64,000 nt of DNA. Source: Quillaja saponaria (lineage: Eukaryota > Streptophyta > Magnoliopsida > Fabales > Quillajaceae). Position numbers and translations under genes: made by a program. This document shows, one piece after another, positions 13,218 to 25,400 of this stretch (positions are counted from its first letter, which is position 1; every line of letters begins with the position of its first letter). Location: the NCBI GenBank assembly GCA_029379385.1, contig CM055611.1, forward strand, positions 18,670,062-18,734,061, given 5' to 3'. A model generated the notes under the pieces. It was not told where the DNA came from. It saw only the letters and a program-made list of their open reading frames with translations, and did not search any database.

Positions 13218-14229
13218 ATGGCGGACCAATCTTCCACTGAAACATCTTCCATGGACCCATACAAATTCCTCAATATCACTCCCAATCCAGATGGCTCTCT
13301 CACTCGAGTTTACAAAGTTCCGGATGTACCACCAACACCCACACCCACCGATTCCAACTCACCACAACTCGCTCTCTCCAAAGACATCCCTCTCAATCCC
13401 CACCACCAAAACCTCCCTCCGTCTCTTCCTTCCCCACCCTCTTCTTCCATCCCCAACTAAACTCCCTATCATAATTTACTTCCATGGCGGCGGATTCATC
13501 CTCTGCAGCAGTACCTTGCTGATTTTCCACAAATCCTGCTCTGCTATGGCCTCCAATACCCGTGCCCTCTTCGTCTCCGTCGATTACCGTCTCTCCCCGG
13601 AGCACCGACTTCCGGCTGCGTATGACGACGCAATGGACGCCATCATGTGGGTTAGGAACCAAGGGCGTGACCTCGACGGTTCTGATCCGTGGATGAGAGA
13701 TCACGCTGATTTTTCCAACTGCTTCTTGATGGGGAGTTCTGCTGGGGGAAATATAGCCTACTTCGCGGGTCTACGAACTCTCGATACGGACGTTTCTCCA
13801 ATTCAGATCAGGGGGTTGATAATGAATGTTCCATTTTTTGGTGGGGTCCACAGGACGGAATCTCAGATGAGATTGATCAACGATAAGATTTTGCCCCTAC
13901 CGGCTAATGATCTGATGTGGTCGCTGGCGTTGCCAAAAGGTGCGGATCAAGATCATAGGTATTGTAATCCCATGCCCAGTGGGTCCCACACAGAGAAGAT
14001 CGGACGGCTACCGAGGTGTTTAGTTAGAGGGTACGGTGGTGATCCTCTGGTGGACAAGCAGAAGGAATTCGCGAAGATGTTAGAGGCACGTGGTGTACAG
14101 GTGGTGACCCATTTTGATGATGATGGTTTTCATGGTGTGGAGCTATTTGACCCGAATAAGGCCCAAAAATCTTATAACATAGTTACGGAATTTGTTAGGG
14201 CCTCTTGTGCATCTGCTGCTAAAATCTAA
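13218..14229 (+). CDS. carboxylesterase (CXE8/9-like, HSL family) with a one-base frameshift
   Basis: A plant carboxylesterase of the alpha/beta-hydrolase (hormone-sensitive lipase) class, predicted to hydrolyse ester substrates in the cytosol. The ATG at 13218 has a good context (AACAATGGC) and opens [18 protein letters not shown], the usual family N-terminus. That frame ends at a stop after [10 protein letters not shown], while the rest of the protein lies in the next frame. Skipping one C in the CCC at 13415-13417 would give a continuous frame of about 336 residues, the normal family length. In that numbering the oxyanion motif HGGG is at 89-92, the nucleophile Ser174 sits in GSSAGG, Asp275 in GGDPLVD and His305 in GFHGVEL, so the triad is complete. 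The gene lies tail to tail with the second esterase at 14929. It may be a young pseudogene, but with every catalytic residue intact a sequencing or assembly indel is at least as likely. Confidence 0.85.
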
Positions 14230-14928
14230 ATCCACAAAGTTTTTCCTTTTTAATTAACTTCAGTTTTAGTAGTATTATCTAATGAAAAAATAAATGTTTA
14301 GCCAAAAAAAATAATAATAATAATAATAATAATGAAAAAAATATATATGAAAATTACACATCTTCAACTTGATGTATTTTTGTGTGTCTTGTACTAGTGG
14401 CCATTTTATATCTTGATTGTAATTTTTTCTGTTTTTATTTATGAAGTTATACATCATGGTATAATTAGATAATATAATTCCAATTAAAATGAGCGAAAGT
14501 TTGGATATTAATCACCATTTTCACTTGGATGTTAAGAGTTTATTTCACTTGTGGGAGAGAATTGAAGAAAAACTATGGAAAGAGTAGTGTGAAAATGAAA
14601 ATGAGCTACCATTTTCGAATGAGACTTTTATCTTATTACTAATTGATTGATTTAAGAGTAAAACATGGTATTATAGTTGGATTTTTTAGATCCCTCTAAT
14701 GTTCTACACTCCAACATTAATCTTTACGTGATATAAATTTTTCTATTAATTTTTTGTTGAATAAATTATCCTTAATTTTTGAAACATACACAAATGAGAA
14801 ATAATAGTTAGCTTATCACCATTAAAAAATTGCTATAGCAAAAATATAATTGATCAAATATTGATGAAAAATCAAATCAAGAAGAAAAATAACATATAAA
14901 TACTCAATTCTATAATCTCCAAACAAAA
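14230..14928. other. convergent 3' intergenic spacer
   Basis: A 700-base AT-rich spacer between two convergent esterase genes, presumably holding both 3'UTRs. It contains the microsatellite at 14311-14333 and nothing else I can recognise. Confidence 0.5.
14311..14333. repeat. (AAT)n microsatellite
   Basis: About eight uninterrupted AAT units follow an A-run in the 3' region of the first carboxylesterase gene. Confidence 0.9.
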
Positions 14929-15885
14929 TCAAATTATAAATTCTTTAACAATATTTAGAACCTCACTAGCCCTCCGCGAGTCCACGAAATCGATATTGTG
15001 GAACCCCAATTCTTCAAACCTTGCTTCAACATGGACCCCACAATTCACCAACATGGTCACAAATTGCTGCTGCCAATCAACCATGGGGTCCCCACCAAAC
15101 CCAATCACCAAACACCTCGTCATCTTCGAAATCAGTTCCCTATGTGGGCCCATCACCATTGGATTACAATATCTATGGTCCCGATTGGTTCCTTTTGGCA
15201 AAACTAGGTCCCACATAAGATCTATCACAGGTAATGGCATGAGCTGGTCCGCAGCGAATTTTAGCTCCGATTTTGTTCTTTGTAAACCACCAAACATAGG
15301 TTGGTTTAATACAATCCCAGCAATTTTCATAGGCTCTAATTGTAAATCAGGAACTTTTAACCCTGAAAAGAACGCAATATTACCACCACTGCCACAGCCA
15401 TAAAGATAACACCTTGTCCAATCCCCATAATCTCTTAACCATGGCTCTCCATTTGGATCACAAGCTTGTTGCTTCACCCACAAGATACCGTCCACGGCAT
15501 CCTTATACTGTTCCGGCAGCCGGCTCTCTGGTGCCAGGCGAAAGCTCACCGATACCACAATGGCCGGGATTTCACTGGCAAGTTGTGAGCAATTTGTGTG
15601 AGCCACAAGATCGTCTGGATTGAAGTAGATCCAACCACCATGATGGAAGTAAACTAAAATAGGAAGACGAGCCACCATGTTGTCGTTAGACGGAAGTTTT
15701 GTTGGCCGGAAAATTCGAACCCATGTTTTATTTTCCTGTATGAGAGGGACATCCTTTGAGACAATAGGGCTACCTGGTTTTGGTTCAGGATTTGCCTCTA
15801 CGATAGGAAGATTAAGATGACGAGTGAGTGTGCCATCTAGGTTAAGAGTGATTTTGAGATGGTCGAATGGATCAAAATTAGACAT
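14929..15885 (-). CDS. carboxylesterase-like protein with altered active site (CXE8/9-like)
   Basis: An intact single-exon frame encodes 318 residues and is clearly a paralogue of the convergent gene at 13218. Both share the N-terminal [15 protein letters not shown] type motif, KDVPL/KDIPL, the RLAPE or RLSPE block and DLMW...LPKG...DHRYCNPM. The catalytic Asp (GGDPMVD, D266) and His (GFHNIDF, H296) are present. Two active-site motifs are altered: the oxyanion motif HGGG is HHGG (81-84), and the nucleophile elbow GxSxG reads G-C-G-S-G (163-167), so Gly165 sits where the catalytic Ser belongs and Ser166 is one residue late. The frame is otherwise undamaged, suggesting a conserved protein that may be a poor or non-enzymatic hydrolase fold, as happened in the gibberellin receptor GID1. 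Gene order supports relationship to the Arabidopsis CXE8/CXE9 pair (At2g45600/At2g45610). Confidence 0.9.
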   Translation of the reverse strand: MSNFDPFDHLKITLNLDGTLTRHLNLPIVEANPEPKPGSPIVSKDVPLIQENKTWVRIFRPTKLPSNDNMVARLPILVYFHHGGWIYFNPDDLVAHTNCSQLASEIPAIVVSVSFRLAPESRLPEQYKDAVDGILWVKQQACDPNGEPWLRDYGDWTRCYLYGCGSGGNIAFFSGLKVPDLQLEPMKIAGIVLNQPMFGGLQRTKSELKFAADQLMPLPVIDLMWDLVLPKGTNRDHRYCNPMVMGPHRELISKMTRCLVIGFGGDPMVDWQQQFVTMLVNCGVHVEARFEELGFHNIDFVDSRRASEVLNIVKEFII

Positions 15886-18800
15886 TAGCTCTCACATCTA
15901 AAAAAGGGAAGGGGTTGAAATTTGAAATGGTGGGAATTGTGAAATCTAGGGTTTTTTTTTTTACAATTTTTTTTTTGGTGGTATTTACTTGTTGCTAATG
16001 TTGTTGATCACCCATGCTCAACATGACTAATTACTCTTCTTTTTTTGCTGATAATCCCTTCTGGTAACTGGTGGTTAAGGATATGAATTGGTCATAATTA
16101 GAAAGCTAAGGAATTTCTTTTTGCCATGGGTCTCGGATATGTGTGAGATTTGAACCAAGCAATTTAGCTTGATTAGAATTAATGTTGTTGAAATTTTCCG
16201 AAGGGTTTTGCATAACTCCCCGCAAAAAAAGATTGTGGTGTGGTATGAAAAAAAAAAAAAAAAAAAAAAACAAGATCTAGAACAAAAAATAAACATGTTC
16301 TTATATATAATACGTTTCGAATCTAAAACATCTAATATGAAATTAAATCACTTTTTTTTCTTCTACTTTTCTTATTTGTACTGAAAAGTATAATTAAATA
16401 TATATCCTTATACGTCACTATCACTAATTATATTGAGTATGCCTCAGAGACTACAAATCCATATATTTTTTTATAAAAATAAAGAAATTATATTGACCCA
16501 ATATATGATTATTTCAACATATAAAAACACAAGATAATTTTAAATAATTATTAGTATTCATTTTACTCACAAGATTAATAATAAATTACACATTCTATAT
16601 ATAGTTATATTACTTTACCCTCAACATCCAACAAATTAATCCTCCAAATTACATTCCTAAAATTTTTTAATTTGAAAAATTAAATTCTCAATATTACATT
16701 CCCTGAATATAATTTTAAACCCAAATTTCTACAATATTAATGCCATGATTACATTCTCAAAAATTTCCATTTTGAAATTCAAATTTCCAAATTAAAGTTA
16801 TAAGGCGAAATCATTTATCCCTATTTTGACTGATGAAGAAGATACAATTATTTTCAGGTGCTCGGATTCAATGGCTAGAAAATTAAAATACTCGGACTTG
16901 ATTCCAAACCCATGCAGGACTCATTTACTGCCTAAATACTGACCCATTTGGGTTGGGCCTAACATGGGCCCAACCCAATTGTTATTCCTAACTACAACTA
17001 CATATTAAAGCCCAGGCAAAGTTTTTTTTTTTTTTTTTTGGTGAGATTTCTTAAGCAAAACGTCATCTATCGTCTTTAAACTATTTTTGTTAAGTTTCAT
17101 CTCAAAAATAATTTTCAGTTAATTTTGTTAAACTTTCAAAACATTAGTAATGTCTGCTCTTAATTTTGCACCATTAAAATTTTGAATAGAAATTGTAGAT
17201 GTGACTGAAAATATAATATTTTTGTCACATATATGTTGAGTTGGGGCAAAAAAAAAAAAAAAAAAAAATAGAGAAAAAAAATTACTTTTCTCAATAAACT
17301 CATCCATCATTTATAAAATTTATCATGTCAATTGCTTGCATCTAATTAATGAAACTTCTTAACTTCAATTAGACAACTGAAAAAACTTTGAGTAATTTAA
17401 TTCTTAAATATTTCAAACTGGCATTGGGAGATGAAAGAGATGTCTTCAATTACACAATAGAATTTTGATCAATATAATTGATTTTCATTAGATCCATTTT
17501 GGGAAGTGAGACAAGCTTATAACAAAGAACAAATATGTATTTCTCTTTTGTTTTTTTTTTTTTTTTAGTATTCCCGGATTTTTCTAAAGACATTGTTGTG
17601 AGACTAATCCTTACTTGAGTTCTGTCAGGCTCTTTTTTAAAAGGAGACCCCTCCTAAGAAGATGCCTCAGTTTCAAACCTAGATTTTTTACTGGGAGTCA
17701 CTAACCCCTTCTGCTAGGCTCAACCACTGTTGATAACAACAAATATTTATAATTAACGTATTTGGGGATGTTAGAAATATTTAATTTTTGTGTGCTTTTA
17801 GAATATTTATTAATATGATAATTATAAAATATTTTTAATATTTCTTGTGACCAAGAGATTATAGATTCAAATTTCATCGTAATATATTGTCTTATTTGTG
17901 AGTTGTAATATAGTGAATTAGTGATTTGAAAAGTAATATTGCTTAAAAATATTTAAACATAATTAATTATTTGATTAAATTAAGCAGCTTTCATCATTTG
18001 CACTCCCTCTGGACAGTTATAAATATTAATTAATGATGACTTTTCACCTTTTCATATAAAAGAAAATCCAAAAATTATATTTCTTATGTATAGCTAACAA
18101 GTATACCCTCACTTCTAAAAATTTAGTAATAGAGTTTCCTCCTACACGGGTTATAGTAGTATGCTAAATCCCTTTCTCTCTCTGTTCCTCTAAGAATAAG
18201 AGAGTAAGTTAGATCCATCGCTTGTGTCAAAAGAAAAAAAACGAATAAGAGATAGCAATGAACTAGATTGTTAATTACTCTTTAATACAAGTAAATGAGA
18301 CTATTCAAGTACAGTTAATTTGGTTCACCCTTTTTTTATCATAAATATTGGTAAATATCTATGCCTTGAGTCGATTTACATTGCATGTGAAAATTCAATA
18401 AAGTTAATGATCTATCATATTCAAGTACAAATTTATAAAATAAGTAAAAACTAGAGATGATCATTTCTTTTTTATAGTACAAGTTGAAAATAATTTTTAA
18501 GAAATATTTATTTCCTAATTCTAGTCATAATTTAAGAATCACTTAAGATAATACAAGTATGTGCTTTCTAGAAAAATAAAAAATAATAAAAAATACACCA
18601 ATATACAATGCTCAATAGAGAATTTATTCACAAAAATAATATAAGAATGGAGAAAAAAAAATAATTATGCAGAGAATACCATTTTATGAGTATCTATATA
18701 GATATATAATAAAATAAATAAAATAATGTTATTTTATCCGTATGTGATTTGAAAACTTATATTAATTTGTGGTTTCTAAATAAATTGATAAACTCAACAG

Positions 18801-19467
18801 CGAATTAGTGAACTGTTTATTGACGGAAGCTCCTGTAGAATACAACTCATAAAAAGACAAATAGTAAAATTATGTGATTTGAACCTAAAAGATTTTAGCA
18901 CTTTTGTCTTACTTAATTAAATTTCATTAGTCTGACTAGATATTTAAGTAATTAGATGACTCGTTTGGTTAATCAGATTATAGAACATATGATTATATTA
19001 TATATTAGATTGTATAATTGTATTATTATTATTTTTTATTATATAATTTTATATTGTTAGATATAATATTAAAAAAATATAAATTTATACTATCTAGTTA
19101 TTATTAAGTATTATATAACTAATTAATTAGATAATTTTATATTATTTTGTTGTTGGGCGTAAAGGATTTGTGTTTGATACCCAAGGCAAGTAATAATTTA
19201 AAATCCTAGCATGGGAAATGTGATATTTGCTACAAAATATATCTTTGTATTTAGTCATTTATTATTCTATATTTTTTTGTATTTTTGATAAATTTCCTTG
19301 TGCTCTTAGTATTACGGTAAAAGACAAAAAGAGGAAATAATTAATGTCTAAATAAACCAAGATCACTCGATCATGAAAAACTTGTTTAGTAATCATGATC
19401 AGATAATTCTCTCTCACTCACTCTTCCTTTGTACTCGTAGAGTTTGAACTGCAGCGAAACCCAACTG
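15886..19467. other. intergenic, AT-rich, no gene recognised
   Basis: About 3.6 kb between the divergent esterase and URT1. It is extremely AT-rich, with several homopolymer A/T runs (for example near 15953-15975, 16249-16270, 17022-17039, 17249-17269 and 17551-17566). Frames are short and carry no motifs. One perfect inverted repeat of site II type is listed separately. The last 60 bases before 19468 are CT-rich, as in a URT1 5'UTR. Confidence 0.5.
16950..16976. promoter_or_regulatory. perfect inverted repeat with opposed TGGGCC site II motifs
   Basis: GGGTTGGGCC at 16950-16959 is repeated in inverse at 16967-16976 with a 7-base loop. Each arm carries TGGGCC or its complement, the site II element bound by TCP factors in plant promoters. 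It sits about 1.1 kb upstream of the minus-strand esterase and 2.5 kb upstream of URT1, so its target, if any, is unclear. It could instead be a transcribed hairpin. Confidence 0.4.
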
Positions 19468-22400
19468 ATGGCCGGCGGTGGTGATCCGGCGCAGCTACCG
19501 CCGTCTAATGGTGGTGAATTCCTTTTGTCTCTTCTACATAAATCCCAGCACCCCTCACAATCGCAATTACAACCAACTCTTACACACCAACAACAATCTC
19601 TGAACATTGATCCTGCCGTCGCAGCTGTAGGACCCACGATTCCTATCGCACCGCCATGGTCAAGCAGTGGGCGAGATCACGAGCCTCATCAGCCTCCTTG
19701 GCCAAACGTCATTTCTCCTTACCTTCACAACTTCCCTGGGTTTCCCCAAAACCCTTTCCCTCATCCTCGGGTTCCCGGGAACCAGTTCTCTGGGAATTCA
19801 GTTCCAGTGGTAAATCAAGGAGTCTTTGGCGATGATCGGAGGAGAATAGAGTTTTCAGGGTTTGATGGTGGAGGAAATAGACTTGATGCTTTTGTCCAGA
19901 AGGAGAACCAGCAAGAGCAAAAACTAAAATTTGGTTCTTTCCCAAGTGATATTCAAAGCCTTGACATATTGGCGAATGCGAATTCTGTGCTGAATCCGAA
20001 GTTCAATTCTTCTAAGGTGCGGGAACTGGCTTTAGGGAACGGAAGTTATAATGGGTTTGATAGAAATCGGAAAAAAGATCCGAAAGCAAATACAAATTCA
20101 AACTTGAATTTAAATGCAGTTCGGCATGCAAATTATGGTCCTCATGAGCAAGAGGAAAGAGGATCCAGATGGGGAAAGAATCATCATAGTGGAAATTATC
20201 AGTCTATGGCATCGCCAGACACAAGGGGACCGCCACCAGGTTTTCAAAACCAGCCAAAGGGACGGGCTACATGGGATTTCGGGAATAGAATGGGTTTAAG
20301 CCATAATGAGGATAGAGGGGCGAATTTTAGGGGCTTAGGTGATAGAAATGTTAGTTCAACCCTTGAAAAGGGAAGTGTAAGAAGAGTATCAGCTGGAGGA
20401 AGTAAGATTCGAGGCCACGTGTCTCATGAAATGAGGCTTCCCGAACAGCTTGATCACCCCGGTCCACCTACTGGGAGTAACCTTCCTTCAGTATCGGCTT
20501 CTGACTTTGAAGAATCTATGTTGAATTCCCAGAATGACATTACGGAATCTGGTGGGAGAAATAAATATCTGGGACTTGATAAAAATAGAAACGAGGACGA
20601 TCCACAGCATGGCAGAGGTGGTGGTGAACTTGATGATCTTGGGGAGCAGCTCGTTGATTCCTTGTTGGTTGAGGGGGCATCTGAAGACAAAAAGAAATCA
20701 AGGCAACATCGTAGCTCCCGGGAGAAGGTTAGCACTTTACATTCTGTTCACCTTGCATCTTTTATATGCCTTGGTTTTTACTTGATTTGTAGTTTGTAGT
20801 TTGTGAGTACTGTCAAATTATATTTGATCCTGTGCAAAAATGAAAATAATGGCAAGAACACTCATATTTAATTTAGGTTTTGACTTGAACAACGGCAGTT
20901 AGTGCTCAGATAGTTAGATTGGAGATTAGTGCAGGAAAAATTTTCATGCGGGGAGTTATTTAAAGAAAATAATTGCAAGGAAATGATTTTTTTTTTCTTT
21001 GTTAATAGATATGAGATTAATTGACAGCTATTATTATAGGATTCCAGATCAGATTTGAGAGGACAACAGCTACTTAGCCAGAGGATGAGAATATATAAAA
21101 GACAAATGATTTGTCGAAGTGACATAGATCAACTTAATGCTCCTTTTCTTGCAATTTATGAAACCCTGAAACCCGCTGAAGAAGAAAAAGCAAAGCAGAA
21201 GCAATTGTTGACATTATTGGAGACCTTAGTTAGCAAGGAATGGCCAACAGCTCGGTTATATCTCTATGGATCGTGTGCTAATTCATTTGGAGTTTCTAAA
21301 AGTGACATTGATGTCTGTCTTGCAATTGAAGAAGCAGATGTGGACAAGTCTAAGATTTTATTGAAGTTAGCAGATATCTTGCAGGCAGATAATCTTCAGA
21401 ATGTGCAGGTAAAGAAAAATTTCTGTCTTATTTTAAGGTTTGCATTATATGGAGTTGGAAGTTGGCACAGTTAGCTTTTCTTAGGCAACATCTTTGTCAT
21501 TGTATTGGTGGTTTACATTTTTATGCCAGTGATACAACTGTTTTGATTTTTGACATCAATTAAGGGAAAAAAAAAGCCTCTGGTGGTGTACATGCAGCAT
21601 TCCTGCATTGTTTTTGTTGTTGTAATTATTTTTTCCATTTTTCTCTTGGCAATGTTCTACTCTTCACTGGCAAGTGGCAAGTGTGGCTCTCCTCCTACCT
21701 CTTAAATCCACCAAATCTTGCAAGCATAGGGTTGAATCTATGCATACTGCATAGTAAATGCTGACTAATCATGGCATTCTTCTTATATTTTTAAATTCAT
21801 AGGTTTTTTTTTTTTTTTTTTCAAATTTCCTTTGATGTTTGAGATTGGAAGTCCCGATTTAGAATATCGCTATCAAGTATACTGTATATGCCTTATTTTT
21901 CTGCTTTCTTGTAAATTATTCTTAGTTGAACTTATTGCTCTTAAAGATAATAAAATAAGATATTGGAGGTCCATCTTAGAGTAGGAAAGTGTTTGATGAG
22001 TTATTTGTGTGCATTTTTAACCATCCAAACAATCAATTTTTATTTTGTATGCGTTTATTCTTTGTTGTGGTATTGTGGAAGTTATAATGACCACATGGAG
22101 AACCCTTTTGGGCTAGGTTTTTCAATATAATTTTTTAATATTTAAATATGCTGTAGACCTAATAATACCATACAAATGAGAGTATGTAATCATTGTTTTA
22201 ATCAATGGGTTTTTTCAAAGTATCCAAATTAGTAACAGTGTATGGAATATTTCTTTTATTGAAGCTTGATGTATAGTATAGTAAATTTAATTAACAGAAT
22301 GCATCTTTATGGAAAGTAAGTAAAAAATCTCAACTTAGGGCGCTTCAGATCTGAAAATATTAACTCAGCTATCTTCATTATGAATTAAGAAGAAGGCACC

Positions 22401-25400
22401 ATTTTTATTTTATATTTTTTTTGTAAAAATTTGGAAATAGAAAAATAAGAGCAAATTAAAATATCCACTTGTGCTGGGAGATGTGCAGGTGAGAATTAGA
22501 GTTCAATTTCAGAATTTATAGAGAAATAATTATAAAACTTATGAAAGTGATATATCATCACAGCCCTTAGTTCTAAGTGCTAACACTTTAAGCACAGAAA
22601 CTATCTCAGATAAAATATTGACCGTAGACCATGTTACAGTCAAATATTCTTCTCTACTAGCCAAAAGATACAGTTGTAACATATAAAATGTCTCAAATGA
22701 ATTTTAATGAAATAGAACCAACTAACATGAAGGTATTCTACATTGTTTTTATATATTAATTGAGATGAAATAGTTGAATATGCATTTATTAGACATGTAA
22801 GCATATGGATTTGACAGTTGTGGGTGGCGTGGCGCTGGTGTGGATTCTATTTTTACAGAATGTAAAATAACTTAGTAACTCATGCTTATTGTCTTTCTGC
22901 ATGAGGATTTTGTTGATGGTATAGGTTTAGTATGATAAACACTTCTCTACAATTTAAATTGTGAGGACTATCAATTAGTGACTAGCTCAAGATTGGATCT
23001 ACCATATTGATGCTTCTTTCCTTACGGGAAGCCAGTGGATGTTGGAATATTTATCATTGAATCATTAATATATATTATAATTTCCAAAGAGAATTCCTTT
23101 TGGGCCCTTACTTTGACGTTATTTACAGGCATTGACACGTGCGAGGGTTCCTATAGTAAAGCTTATGGATCCGGTGACTGGAATTTTGTGCGACATATGC
23201 ATTAACAATGTTTTAGCTGTTGTAAATACTAAGCTTCTTCGAGATTATGCACAAATAGATGAAAGATTGAGACAGTTGACGTTTATTGTCAAACATTGGG
23301 CTAAATCAAGAGGAGTCAATGAGACTTACCAAGGAACCTTATCTAGCTATGCGTAAGTTACTTATGATGATTTTCTTGTATGCCAAACAGATACCACTAT
23401 TAAAAACATGCCTGGTTGGATCTATTTAATTTAGATCAGATCCTCTATGGTGGCTTTTGGTTTATTGAAATTGTGTTAGTACAGTTACATGCAATGCCAA
23501 ATAGACCTATGTGCCCATAATGATTATTTATTTTTCTAAGCTAATTTTTGAATTATTTCTAATTTCAGGTACGTTTTAATGTGCATTCATTTCTTACAGC
23601 AGCGTAGACCTGCCATCCTTCCATGCTTACAGGTTTGTACTTCTGGTTTGTTTGTCTGTCACACAGTGTTGCATATCTGGACAGACATACTAAGATAGTT
23701 AATTTTTATGTTTTTATTTTGGTTTCAACAGTTTAGCAGTGTCCTTTCCTGGTTGTCTTAACGATCTGACCTATATAATTAAAGATACAATGTTTCCAAA
23801 TTTTAAAATAAATAATTAATTGTTACTGACTTCTTTACCATTCTCTTTTTAACTGCTTGTTTGGATGTCCATATAATGAGTTCTTATACCTCCCACGAAT
23901 TGTTATTTTGTCTAAGCTATTCCCTTGAATCATGGGCTCGGAAATGTTTTTTGCAAATTGACATGATGCCAGGGACTTAGGAGACAACATGATACATACA
24001 AGGGGAGATGATAGTATTGTGCTCACCTTTCAAAAATATTATTTCGTATCATACATCTATTCCCATGAAATTAATACACCACCATATTGGTAATTCTCTT
24101 TGTTTTTTTTAGTGTCCCGAGACTGATTGTCAAAAGATTTAATATTTAAGCAATTAGGATATGTTGAATGCCTGTTGGAATGTTGTCTGACAATTTGTTG
24201 GACACGTTGTCAACTGACCTATCTGTGTATGCAAGCAAGAATGTTCTTTTCCCTTTGTTGTTTGTGCTGTCTTTTATATATGCCTGCCCCCATACGTTAA
24301 ATACAAGGAGTTGATGTAATGAAGATTGTAAATATGTAAACAGGCTGGTAAGTTATGTTGTGGAATAGGGTATGTAAAATAGAAATATTTGAGAAAAAGG
24401 AAGGCACCTGAAAGGGTTTCTTCATGTCCTGAAAATCAAATAGCTAACATTTAAAATGTAGAATGTATATGACTACAAAGATGTGGAAATTTTTTTTTCC
24501 ATCAACTTCACTTTAAATAGAAAATATATGATGTAAAATATATATAGAGAAAGAAATAGTAGTAGCTTGATTAATTCCAAGACTCCACCAGGACCTTAAA
24601 TTTATAATAAAGCAATTACATAAAATTTACTTATCTAAATAATATGGGACTTAACACTTAATAGAACTTAATATTAAATATACTTTAACACTTTCTCTCA
24701 AGTTAGAGCATATATTTGCTCAAGCTTGTACAAGTATAATTCCAAGTATCAAAGCTCTCAATACTCTCTTATAACAAAAAATTACATCAAGTTCATTCGA
24801 CTCATTCTTGCTTAAGAAAACGAGAGCGAGAACGGCACAAACAACATGTGCCTAAAAGAAAATGACACAAACAATGTGTCTCAAACAGAATTGTTAATTC
24901 ACAACCAACGTAAAATGCCAAATTGGCAATAACTTCGGCCGAGAACTTCTCTGGTCGGAAACCAAGATAAGGTTACTCCAGAATCAGTGACAACGAGTAG
25001 GGAACATTAAAAACTTTTCAATCTCTTCAATCTTGAATGGGAGTTGTGTCAAAAGACTAAACAACCAACAAACATAAAGATGAACTTCTACCAACACTTT
25101 AAAACAAACGGCATCAAAAGCTTCAAAACTATTTGGGGCTGCCGCCAAATAGGAAAGGTGGCAGGCCCAAGATTAAATTTGGGTTTAGATTAAACCCGCG
25201 CTGATACCATGTAAAATATATATAGAGAAAGAAATAGTAGTAGCTTGGATTAATTCCAATACTCTACCAGGACTTTAAATTTATAATAGAACATTACATA
25301 AGACTTGCTTATCTAAACAATGTGAGATTTAACACCCAACATAACTTGATGCTAAATATACTCTACATGACATACAGTCTAAAGACATCAAATTATGAAT

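Noticed and set aside
14996..15623. Plus-strand frames over the minus-strand carboxylesterase
   Set aside because: Three overlapping frames with no family similarity; they are the shadow of the real antisense gene.
25195..25210. Possible tRNA from the GATACCA string
   Set aside because: No cloverleaf can be drawn; the string is the primer-binding site of the TRIM element.
24527..25372. A target-site duplication for the TRIM element
   Set aside because: Flanking 5-mers are TATGA and TGACA; only ATGA is shared, in shifted positions, so no duplication can be claimed.
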